NCBI RefSeq assembly: GCF_000003815.2
Contig: NC_049982.1
Span: 2,036,848 to 2,100,847 of the forward strand
Direction: 5' to 3'
Source: Branchiostoma floridae
Taxonomy: Eukaryota; Chordata; Leptocardii; Amphioxiformes; Branchiostomatidae
Length of the DNA: 64,000 nt
The position numbers and the translations under genes were made by a program. Below are positions 55,701 to 64,000 of this stretch, one piece after another (the stretch's first letter is position 1; the number at the start of each line of letters is the position of its first letter). Under the pieces are notes generated by a model. It was not told the DNA's origin. It worked only from the letters and a program-made list of their open reading frames with translations, and searched no databases.

Positions 55701-58700
55701 CCTGCGCATTGTTTTTAAACAGGAGGAATATGTGAAATAAGATATAAAAGTTATGATATATGAAACACTATATGTATACCCTGGTAGAATTAACAAAAAT
55801 GAAAATTTATGAAATGAAATGACTATAGTATACTTGAAAGAAGAAAATACTTCTGAAGTCTGCATGTCTCACTCAAGACCATTTTGCATGGCGTCTCTTC
55901 TGCAGGTATTGTTTGGTCGCTGGTTGATTGACGGCTATCCTCGGGTGAGTAACCTCTGACCCCACTAACCCCCCACCTCTCTCCACAGGTCGAGTACGGC
56001 AGGTGGCTCATCAATGCCTACCCACGGGTGAGTGGTACGGTCCAGTTTAGCATGCCGCATGGAGGGCATTTCTGCCTGGAATATGCCATTTGTTACTTAT
56101 AAGGGGGGTGTTTGTTAAATGTAGTTTTCCTTGCACCTGATCCATCAGTTAGATGATACCATTTAGAAAAAGGGGGATAATGTAATTTGTAAAAACGGTT
56201 TGAAAGAATAAATTAGTCTGTGGTTTGAATGAAAAAAATTAATCTTATACAATGTTTTAAGACCTTTTCACAGTGTAGGTAGGGCTTTGTTCACATCTGA
56301 AGCAGACTTCTTAACCCACAGTCAGGTTTTGTGCATGTGAAAAAACTTGTGCATGGAAAATCTGTGTGAGAAAATATGCTAAATCAGACTCCCAATGTGT
56401 TTCAAACACTCCCTGTTTGACAATTAAAAGTTTGCTATAGACTGAATTTGGTGATATTTTGGAATTTTTTGGCACATGTTGGCCAGACATTGTTGAGGAT
56501 TACGAACATGCTGTGGTTTAGCTTGCCAGTGTTAACATTTGCCATTGAAATATGAATCAGTTGGTTCCTATCAGATCTAATGAGCTGTTTGCTGGCTGGT
56601 AGTGATCAATTACTAGTAATTGCAAACTCTTAATATTTGATTTCATAACTAGTTTCCTTTATTAATACAATGTGATAATTATATTGATTTTTAAGCATAA
56701 GGATGTGATATGTTATATATAAAAAAGAATTATCTGTGGAGCTATTCAATGAAAAAACTTTACCATACTGTAAGAGGGTCCCATGTGGTATGTGTTTTAA
56801 CATTTTATTGCAATAATTAGCCTTAATTACAATGTACCATTAACAGAAGGGGTTATGAGATGTGAGGAGCAATCAATATCTATATCTCATTACTAGCAAT
56901 GCAGGTTGTGTTGTGTTGTTTGTTTGTTTGTTTGTTTGTTTATTGAGATCTCTGTGTATGTAGGTGGTGTTGTTTGACGTTGGCTCCGTGGCCTGGAAGC
57001 TGGACGGATGGAGAAAGGAATTCTGGGAGGTTGCGGGGATCGGGATCCCGTGGCCGGACCGAGAGTGTAACGACGCGGTGCTGCTGGGATTCCTGGTGGC
57101 GTGGTTCCTTGGGGAGGTCAGTCGATTTTTACTGTTTGACCAATGACCATGTGTGCAGGTTGTACTGTTTGTTTGTTTATTTGTTTGTTTACTGACCGGG
57201 AGTGTAACGACGCAGTGCTGCTGGGATTCCTGGTGGCGTGGTTCCTGGGGGAGGTCAGTCGATTGTTACTGTTTGCATGCCTTTTTACCTATTTATTTGT
57301 TTGTTAGCTCAGGTTGCCCAACTACCAGTCAGCTATTTTCAGGGTCTATAACCTTGGAGAGAATACTAACAGTGATCATTGCAAGGGAAGCAGTTTATTA
57401 TATCTATTGGTACATGGCACTAAACAAACAAATAAACAATCAAACATGACTAACAACATTTTCCCCCACAGTTCCATGCCCAGTGCTACCAGTGCCAAGG
57501 GAAGCAGTATCTCGTGGTTCATGGCACTAAAATTAATAAACAAACAAACAAACAACGCATTTCTCCAAAAGTTCTGTGCCCGGTGCAATCAGTTTAAAGG
57601 GAAGCAGTATCTTATGGGCCATGGCACTAAACATACAAACTAACAAACATATATCACATTTTGCCACAGTTCCTTGACCAGTATAAAGGGAAACAGTGCC
57701 TTATGGTCCATGGGACTAAACAAATAAACAAACAAACAACACATTTCCCCCACATGTACAGTTCCGTCCGCAGTGTGACCAGTGTGAAGGAAAGCAGTAT
57801 CTTGTTGCACATTTCCACAAGTGAATGGCGGGCGTTGGGTTGGTCCTTCGACATGTCCAATAAATAAACAAACAAAGAAACAAACAAACAAACAACTCAT
57901 TTTCCCACAGTTCCGTGCCCAGTGTGACCAGTGCGTAGGAAAGCAGTACCTTGTGGCACACTTTCACGAGTGGATGGCAGGTGTCGGGCTGGTCCTCTGT
58001 CGCTGTTGGAACATCGACGTGTCAAAATAAACAAATAAACAAACAAGCAAACAAACAAACAACACATTTCCCCCACAGTTCCGTGCCCAGTGTGACCAGT
58101 GCAAAGGAAAGCAGTATCTTGTAGCACACTTCCATGAGTGGATGGCAGGCGTTGGGTTGGTCCTCTGCCGCTGTCGGAACATCGACGTGTCAAAATAAAC
58201 AAATAAACAAACAAACAACTCATTTCCCCCTCCCACATTTTCGTGACCAGTGTGACCAGTGCGTAGGAAAGCAGTACCTTGTGGCACACTTCCACGAGTG
58301 GATGGCGGGCGTCGGGCTGGTCCTTTGTCGCTGTCGGAACATCGACGTGTCAAAATAACCAAACAAACAAACAACTCATTTTCCCACAGTTCCGTGCCCA
58401 GTGTGACCAGTGCATAGGAAAGCAGTATCTTGTTGCACACTTCCACGAGTGGATGGCGGGTGTTGGGCTGGTCCTCTGCCGGTGTCGGAACATCGACGTG
58501 TCAAAATAACCAAACAAACAAACAACTCATTTTCCCACAGTTCCGTGCCCAGTGAGACCAGTGCGTAGGAAAGCAGTATCTTGTTGCACACTTCCACGAG
58601 TGGATGGCGGGGGTTGGGCTGGTCCTCTGTCGCTGTCGGAACATCGACGTGTCCACTAAATAAACAAATAAACAAACAAACAACTCATTTTCCCACAGTT

Positions 58701-61700
58701 CCGTGCCCAGTGTGACCAGTGCGTAGGAAAGCAGTATCTTGTAGCACACTTCCACGAGTGGATGGCGGGCATGGGCTGGTCCTCTGCCGCTGTCGGAACA
58801 TTGACGTGTCAAAATAAACAAATAAACAAACAAGCAAACAAACAAACAACACATTTCCCCCACAGTTCCGTGCCCAGTGTGACCAGTGCGTAGGAAAGCA
58901 GTATCTTGTAGCACACTTCCACGAGTGGATGGCGGGGGTTGGGCTGGTCCTGTGCCACTGCCGGAACATCAACGTGTCCACTAAATAAACAAATAAACAA
59001 ACAAACAAACCAACAAACAACTCATTTCCCCACAGTTCCGTGCCCAGTGTGACCAGTGCGTAGGAAAGCAGTATCTTGTAGCACACTTCCACGAGTGGAT
59101 GGCAGGCGTTGGGCTGGTCCTCTGCCACTGCCGGAACATCGACGTGTCAAAATAACCAAATAAACAAACAAACAAACTCATTTCCCCCACAGTTCCGTGC
59201 CCAGTGTGATCAGTGTGAAGAGAAGCAGTACCTTGTGGCACACTTCCACGAGTGAATGGCGGGCGTTGGGTTGGTCCTTTGTCGCTGTGGGAACATCGAC
59301 ATGTCCACTAAATAAACTAACAAACAAACAACACATTTCCCCACATGTACAGTTTCGCGCCCAGTGTGATCAGTGCATAGGAAAGCAGTACCTTGTAGCA
59401 CACTTCCACGAGTGGATGGCGGGTGTGGGGTTGGTCCTTTGTCGCTGTCGGAACATCGACGTGTCAAAATAACCAAATAAACAAACAACACATTTCCCCC
59501 ACATGTACAGTTTCGTGCCCAGTGTGACCAGTGCGTAGGAAAGCAGTATCTTGTGGCACGCTTCCACGAGTGGATGGCGGGCGTTGGGCTGGTCCTCTGC
59601 CGGTGTCGGAACATCGACGTGTCAAAATTAACAAATAAACAAGCAAACAACTCATTTTCCCACAGTTTCGTGCCCAGTGTGACCAGTGCGTAGGAAAGCA
59701 GTATCTTGTGGCACACTTCCACGAGTGGATGGCAGGTGTTGGGCTGGTCCTTTGTCGCTGTTGGAACATCGACGTGTCAAAATAACCAAATAAACAAACA
59801 AACAACTCATTTCCCACACAGTTTCGTGCCCAGTGTGACCAGTGCGTAGGAAAGCAGTATCTTGTTGCACACTTCCACGAGTGGATGGCAGGTGTTGGGC
59901 TGGTCCTGTGTCGCTGTCGGAACATCGACGTGTCCACCATCTTCACGACGCACGCCACGCTGCTGGGGAGGTTCCTCTGTGCCGGGAACGTCGACTTCTA
60001 CAACAACCTGGATAAGGTCAGTATGCTCAAGCTTTTTGATCATGTAGCACTAGTATCCAATATTTGATAATACTGTTGCTGGGGTCCCTGACGGGTAAGC
60101 AGCAGTTGGCTAGTCTTCACACCCTGCTTCCATGCAGCTCTTTCTAGTGGTTTGACCCTGTGAGACCGCACACCTTCATGTCCCCCCTAACACACTCCAT
60201 CCAGGTTTTTCTCGGTCTGCCACAACCCCTGTTGCCTGACACTTTCAGTTTGTCGATGGTATTAATGCAGTCACTTGATCTTTCTAGTAGTACATCATTG
60301 CACGTAGGTTCTCCCTAGTTAGACCTGACATGTAACATAACCTTTAGTCCCACAAGCTACATGTAAGTACAGGAACAGGTTATGCTGATAGAGTTTAAGG
60401 TGTGGGAATAGAGAGAATAATCATTTCCTAAATCATTCTAAACATCTAGAAGATGAGAAGACTGGTCGAAAATTTTTCAAAGCTGGATTCAGCTGGACTG
60501 TTTCCATGTGGCTGGCTGCAAGTGGTTAACTGTGCCAGGTGGTTGCATAACCAGGTCTTACTACCAACATCAAATTCATGACCTTAATCAAGTTAATGTC
60601 TCCTAAGTTTCCTGGGATGTTAAGTGTGTGAAACTTCATCAGGCTGTTTTGGTGTATCTATGATGATTCACCCACTTTACTGGGAGGCGGAGGATTTACC
60701 GGTAGTTGTCTGGACCCTAAGACTTGCCAACCTTTAGCGTTAATCATGGGCGTATGACGAGGCCTGCGTCATACGCAGGAATTGTGGGCGAAAGCCACGT
60801 GATCGACACTGCGACACATCGCAAGACTGGGAGCGAGAAGTTCGGATCTCGAACAAACTGACTTCATATGACGTATATGTAAGTACAGCATGAAATCCAA
60901 CATAGGCTATAACCTCCCCTTCACACTTTCCCCCAGTTTGATGTGGACCAGGAGGCAGGGAACCGCGGGATCTACCACCGGTACTGCATGGAGCGCTCGG
61001 CCGCCCACTGCGCGCACGTGTTCGCTACGGTGTCGGATATCACAGCGCTGGAGGCAGAGCATCTGCTCAAGAGGAAGCCAGGTTGGTTTGGTTGGTTTAA
61101 TACAGATCTCCAATAGTGACTGATATGTCACTATTCTTCCTGGTGTCCGGGTGATTTGTAGAGAATCACCAACTCCTGACGGAAGGATTTGCATGTGTCA
61201 TGGGTTCTTTAACAGGCATTTAATGTCCTATCCGAGAGATGGCCCTATCCGAAGCTAGGTACTCATTTTAATCTGAGTAAAGTGAGGAAAGCTGTGTAAA
61301 GTGTCTTTTCCAAGGGCACAAGATCGGTGACACGACAACTGCTTTTAAAGCAAATTTTGAAGACTAAAGTTTGAAATTTGATATTGCAGACATCGTCACG
61401 CCAAATGGGCTGAATGTGCAGAAGTTCCAGGCGATCCACGAGTTCCAGAATCTCCACGCCATTGCTAAGGAGAAGATCAGCGAGTTCGTCCGAGGTCACT
61501 TCTACGGGTGAGGATGTCAAGGTCTTTTGTAGGTCATAGATTGGTGGTCTGAAAAAGAGAGAAATTAAGTATAAATTCTGATTTTACAGTTGCAGCTGAT
61601 ACTATGAACCTGAAAACGAGACATTCAGCTAAAAGTGAAACATTTTAAGCCAACCAATTAAGGATTTGAGACATTTGGAAAATGTTGCAGTTTTGATGGC

Positions 61701-63832
61701 CCCTTGGCTTGAGAACTGCAACATTTGAAGCAGCAAGTGTGCGACATTTACTCTGTCGAGTTGTTGCAGTTTAAGTTGCCCCAACTGGTGGATTGAAAGT
61801 TGGTCAATTTGAGTTTCCAACTTTAGCAGAGTTATTTTTAAATGTGCCCAGTGCCCACATTACACCGGAATATATCTCACCTAAGGAGTCTTTGAGCTCT
61901 AAAGAAATATTTTAGGTAAAAAGATTGTTCCTGTCCTATCACTGCGCAATTTTTAGAGATAAGCTATAAACTGTTTTCAAGTCAACAAAACTCCATGTAA
62001 AATTACAGGTCCTGGGTAGTTTTCAGGACAAAAAAATGCAAGGCTCTTTGGGTTTTGAGATCTAGTGATGTTCTGAAACAATCAAGTTCTGTGGAAGGTC
62101 TTTGATTGTGTAAAGCATAGTTTATCAATAAGCTGGGTTCCTACCAAGCTTCTTGTTTCTAAATCATGTTTCATACATCAAGAAGAATTTTTAGTCATTT
62201 TACAATGACTTTACATAGTGTGAATGGTTATTTTTCAGGCACTACGACTTTGACATTGACAAGACGATCTTCATGTTCACTGCCGGGCGCTACGAGTTCT
62301 CCAACAAGGGCGTGGACATGTTCCTGGAAGCTCTGGCCAGGCTCAACTACTATCTCAAGGTAACTGTTTTTGGCATCACCTCATAGGTGGAGCCATAAGT
62401 GTCAGACATGTTCCTGGAAGCTCTGGCCAGGCTCAACTACATTGTACTATCCCAAGGTAACTGTTTTTGGCATCACCTCATAGATGGAGCCATAAGTGTC
62501 AGACATGCTCCTGGAAGCTCTGGCCAGGCTCAACTACTATCTCAAGGTAACTGTTTTTGGCATCACCTCGTAGATGGAGCCATAAGTGTCAGACATGCTC
62601 CTGGAAGCTCTGGCCAGGCTCAACTACTATCTCAAGGTAACTGTTTTTGGCATCACCTCGTAGATGGAGCCATAAGTGTCAGACATGCTCCTGGAAGCTC
62701 TGGCCAGGCTCAACTACTATCTCAAGGTAACTGTTTTTGGGAACACCTCATAGGTGGAGCCTTAAGTGTCTGTGGACTTAACTTTCAAGGTAAGCGTTTT
62801 TGGTAATAGTAACCGTCCTTGTAGATGGAGCCATAAATGTCATTGGGCATTTTACAGGAAGCTCTCGCCTGGCTCAACTACTATTTCAAGGTAACCGTTT
62901 TTGGCAACACATCCATGGTGGAGTCACAAACTGTCAGTGATGGCAGGGATTGGACTCTGAATCTCCAAAATCATATGTTTTTGTCAATTTTGCCATTATA
63001 TTAAGAGCTTAAAAATTTGATTTACATCATTCACCCAGACGGGGGACCTGGCGCATCCCCGTCTTGTCTTCAGATAGAAGAAAGGTTATGCCACCTCTTA
63101 AGGGGCAATATAACTCCAACGGTGCTGTAATATACCATATGACTTATATTGGAAAGAGCATTTTGTTTCATACTTTGCTTTCATAATTTCAGCTTATACT
63201 TGATTTATCTGACACAGACTATTTTTCAATTTTCAATAATACTAAAAGAGCTGTTAAACCTTTGGCAACTATAGTGCTCACAGCCATATATTAAGTGCAT
63301 GCAGTTACTAGTAATGTGGGTCATAGTTCAACCCCCTGACCGTGACCTTTGCCCCCACAGTCCTCTGGAAGCCAGATGACAGTCGTAGCCTTCCTGATCT
63401 TCCCGGCCAAAACAAACAACTTCAACGTTGACTCTCTCAAGGGGCAGGCGGTCGTCAAGCAGCTCAGGTCAGATTCTTAACTTTCAAATACACTAAAAAT
63501 GAAATGTCCTGACGATAAGATAAATCAAACTTCTCATCCAGTTGGAAGTAAAATCATATTAATTATTTCAAATTCATAATCATGATGGATTTATTTCCTT
63601 TACCATGTGCTTTTTTTGTGTAAAATCACTTTGTGTTATTTTTTTTGGAAAGTAAACAAAAAGAGGCCTACTTAATCCTTTGGTGGATGCGTGAAAACAA
63701 CTACTCATTTTTTGCTGACTTGACATATCTGAAGTATGTTGTTATTTTGTTTTGTTGTTGTTTTTCCAACAGAGAAACTGTGGCGGAGGTACAGAATGAT
63801 ATCGGGAAGAGGATTTTTGAATCATGCCTGGG
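52626..63832 (+). CDS. GYS: Glycogen synthase (GYS), 5' part of gene
   Basis: Exons: 52626-52719, 54741-54922, then either 55906-55944 or 55989-56027, 56964-57116, 59822-60016, 60937-61081, 61390-61507, 62239-62359, 63361-63467, 63773-63832. Phases match throughout. With one 39-nt exon the segment codes about 404 residues and continues beyond the window. The family (GT3) transfers glucose from UDP-glucose to glycogen in the cytosol. Conserved features seen: NKVGGIYTV (sugar-nucleotide-binding loop), [79 protein letters not shown] and [14 protein letters not shown]. The start ATG is supported by an in-frame TGA at 52608-52610. The catalytic C-terminal domain lies outside the window. Confidence 0.95.
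54540..54680 (+). mobile_element. tRNA-derived SINE-like element
   Basis: CTTGGCCGAATCGGTTGCGT resembles a tRNA A box, and GGTCGCGGGTTCGAATTCC 60 bp downstream resembles a B box; a T-arm-like fold is poor. This spacing is typical of pol III promoters in SINEs. It sits just upstream of a (TTTG)n tract and the exon 2 acceptor. It is not called a functional tRNA because no cloverleaf could be drawn. Confidence 0.6.
54741..54922 (+). CDS. GYS: GYS exon 2
   Basis: Phase 1-0, 182 nt, acceptor TTGCTGCCAG and donor AAG|GTCAGT. Encodes [40 protein letters not shown] and [12 protein letters not shown], closely matching GYS1/GYS2. Confidence 0.95.
55285..55436. mobile_element. Foldback element, ATATCCAGTTGCTTGAGTAAC family
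   Basis: CAGTTACTCAAGCAACTGGA and TATGATTTTGGAGATGGTCA at the left; CCAAAATCATATCCAGTTGC and TTGAGTAACTAACTG at the right. A hairpin of about 40-bp arms around a CAGACGGTCAG...GAAACGTCTG core. Confidence 0.8.
55906..55944 (+). CDS. GYS: GYS alternative exon 3A (39 nt)
   Basis: Acceptor CTCTTCTGCAG and donor CGG|GTGAGT. Encodes [13 protein letters not shown], equivalent to VYFGRWLIEGGPL of human GYS1 as I recall it. Phase 0-0, so it links MREKGVK to [11 protein letters not shown]. It is paired with 3B, 44 nt downstream. Confidence 0.88.
55989..56027 (+). CDS. GYS: GYS alternative exon 3B (39 nt)
   Basis: Acceptor CCTCTCTCCACAG and donor CGG|GTGAGT. Encodes [13 protein letters not shown]. Same length and phase as 3A: 9 of 13 residues and 23 of 39 bases identical. 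The differences are largely synonymous, showing that both have long been selected as coding. The 44-nt gap from 3A would be a very short intron, which favours mutually exclusive use. Confidence 0.85.
56028..56963 (+). other. GYS intron 3
   Basis: AT-rich, no gene or clear transposon. It ends in (GTTT)n at about 56918-56941 and the acceptor TGTATGTAG. Confidence 0.6.
56964..57116 (+). CDS. GYS: GYS exon 4
   Basis: Phase 0-0, 51 codons: [40 protein letters not shown] and [11 protein letters not shown] with donor GAG|GTCAGT. The counterpart of VVLLDVGASAW...PWYDREANDAV in GYS1. Confidence 0.95.
57117..57253 (+). repeat. Exon-edge duplication, donor side, fused to (GTTT)n
   Basis: The last about 57 nt of exon 4 (CCGGGAGTGTAACGACGCAG...CTGGGGGAG|GTCAGTCGA) recur after TGTACTGTTTGTTTG with a decoy donor after 57253. 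One extra copy, with an intact GT, in phase with the exon if read alone. Confidence 0.92.
57330..59821 (+). repeat. Exon-edge array, acceptor side, fused to (AAAC)n: about 16 decoys before GYS exon 5
   Basis: About 12 long units (acceptor CCCACAG|TTCCGTGCCCAG plus roughly 118 nt of exon) begin near 57762, 57911, 58078, 58244, 58391, 58541, 58699, 58867, 59036, 59193, 59353, 59511 and 59667. Older, shorter relatives lie at about 57340-57720. Each unit breaks off after the codons for NIDVS and runs into AAAATAAACAAATAAAC or similar, lacking the real exon end and donor. The period is about 145-170 bp. Stretches such as CACTTCCACGAGTGGATGGC are nearly identical between units, so homogenisation is recent. 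Confidence 0.95.
59822..60016 (+). CDS. GYS: GYS exon 5
   Basis: Phase 0-0, 65 codons, acceptor CCACACAG and donor AAG|GTCAGT. Encodes [40 protein letters not shown] and [20 protein letters not shown]. It is the only complete copy of the array, chosen because it alone continues past NIDVS into [12 protein letters not shown]. Confidence 0.95.
60017..60936 (+). other. GYS intron 5
   Basis: Non-coding; no clear repeat array. A short GC-rich stretch with GTATGACGAGGCCTGCGTCA and TACGCAGG at about 60751 is locally inverted. Nothing else was recognised. Confidence 0.6.
60937..61081 (+). CDS. GYS: GYS exon 6
   Basis: Phase 0-1, 145 nt, acceptor CCCCCAG. Encodes [40 protein letters not shown] and EHLLKRKP. 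The donor CCAG|GTTGGT is less consensus-like but is required by the P(D)IVTPNG junction. Confidence 0.94.
61390..61507 (+). CDS. GYS: GYS exon 7
   Basis: Phase 1-2, 118 nt, acceptor ATATTGCAG and donor GG|GTGAGG. Encodes [20 protein letters not shown] then [25 protein letters not shown] and the HEFQNLHA motif are diagnostic. Confidence 0.95.
62239..62359 (+). CDS. GYS: GYS exon 8
   Basis: Phase 2-0, 121 nt, acceptor TTTTTCAG and donor AAG|GTAACT. Encodes [20 protein letters not shown] then [29 protein letters not shown] is a hallmark of animal glycogen synthases. Confidence 0.95.
62360..62895 (+). repeat. Exon-edge array, donor side: four or more decoys after GYS exon 8
   Basis: The last about 50 nt (CATGCTCCTGGAAGCTCTGG ... 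CTATCTCAAG|GTAACTG) recur with decoy donors after 62456, 62546, 62636 and 62726, exactly 90 bp apart. Weaker ones lie near 62790 and 62890. Each unit includes GTTTTTGGCATCACCTCATA and GATGGAGCCATAAGTGTCAG. Because 90 is a multiple of three the array stays open in one frame. Confidence 0.94.
63361..63467 (+). CDS. GYS: GYS exon 9
   Basis: Phase 0-2, 107 nt, acceptor GCCCCCACAG and donor AG|GTCAGA. Encodes [20 protein letters not shown] then [15 protein letters not shown]. The counterpart of TVVAFFIMPARTNNFNVETL in GYS1. Confidence 0.95.
63773..63832 (+). CDS. GYS: GYS exon 10
   Basis: Phase 2-2, 60 nt, acceptor TTTTTCCAACAG and donor GG|GTGAGT. Encodes [20 protein letters not shown] then G. 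It is the last exon in the window; the remaining catalytic and C-terminal regulatory exons lie to the right. Confidence 0.92.
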
Positions 63833-63849
63833 GTGAGTATAACTTCAGG

Positions 63850-64000
63850 GCTCGAAATGCCACCTGCATATGCAGGTTACTGCAGGTAGAATTGGAGCTG
63901 TGCAGGTATTTCTGGTGTCTACCTGCACCTAACCTGCACTGGTCCATGTACTGGGTTTTATACGTAAATGTCCTATGATGTAGGTGTATGTGGCTTGTTA
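63850..64000 (+). repeat. Dispersed TGCAGGT family element (copy 3, cut by window edge)
   Basis: Starts GCTCGAAATGCCACCTGCAT then ATGCAGGTTACTGCAGGTAG and TACCTGCACCTAACCTGCAC. It matches 26565 onward and 3908 onward. Continues past the window end. Confidence 0.8.

Noticed and set aside
57330-59821. CRISPR-like appearance: regularly spaced near-identical units
   Set aside because: Units are about 150 bp, carry coding sequence of the adjacent exon plus AAAC repeats, and have no unique spacers. The genome is an animal one.

Overview
The window looks like nuclear DNA from a cephalochordate (amphioxus, Branchiostoma type). This is inferred from intron-rich animal genes with GT-AG introns, dense foldback/MITE-like elements, and minisatellites that overlap exon-intron borders. 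I recall such 'mirage' minisatellites being described from amphioxus. No bacterial, phage or viral genes were seen.

Layout. (1) About 0.8-30.9 kb, + strand: the C-terminal 21 exons (5,109 coding nt, about 1,702 residues) of a gene I recognise as the orthologue of vertebrate UHRF1BP1/UHRF1BP1L (BLTP3A/BLTP3B, bridge-like lipid transfer proteins). Its N-terminal chorein-like part lies to the left of the window. (2) About 31-40.6 kb: no convincing gene, many inverted-repeat elements. (3) 40.6-50.6 kb, - strand: two neighbouring paralogues of a 12-TM membrane protein resembling otopetrin proton channels. One has five coding exons (40619-45364) and one is intronless (48723-50648, 641 aa). Between them lie a deleted mariner-like element and a LINE tail. 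(4) 52.6-63.8 kb, + strand: the first exons of glycogen synthase (GYS), running off the right edge.

Two things stand out. First, at least 15 arrays of partial exon copies sit at exon edges. Nearly all duplicate only one splice site, so they multiply decoy donors or decoy acceptors without making complete cassette exons. Six are fused to an (AAAC/GTTT)n tract. In the GYS array (about 17 copies) most decoy copies read into an in-frame TAA, often beside AATAAA. Second, GYS carries two 39-nt exons only 44 nt apart. They encode similar 13-residue peptides that have diverged mainly at synonymous sites, so they are strong candidates for mutually exclusive exons.

The three loci show no obvious functional pathway in common: lipid transfer at endosomal/Golgi contacts, putative proton permeation, and glycogen synthesis. 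The intronless otopetrin-like gene and GYS are divergently arranged across about 2 kb that contains a perfect CRE octamer.

Exon borders were set by hand from splice consensus, phase continuity and remembered family sequence. All names are homology calls made without a database search.
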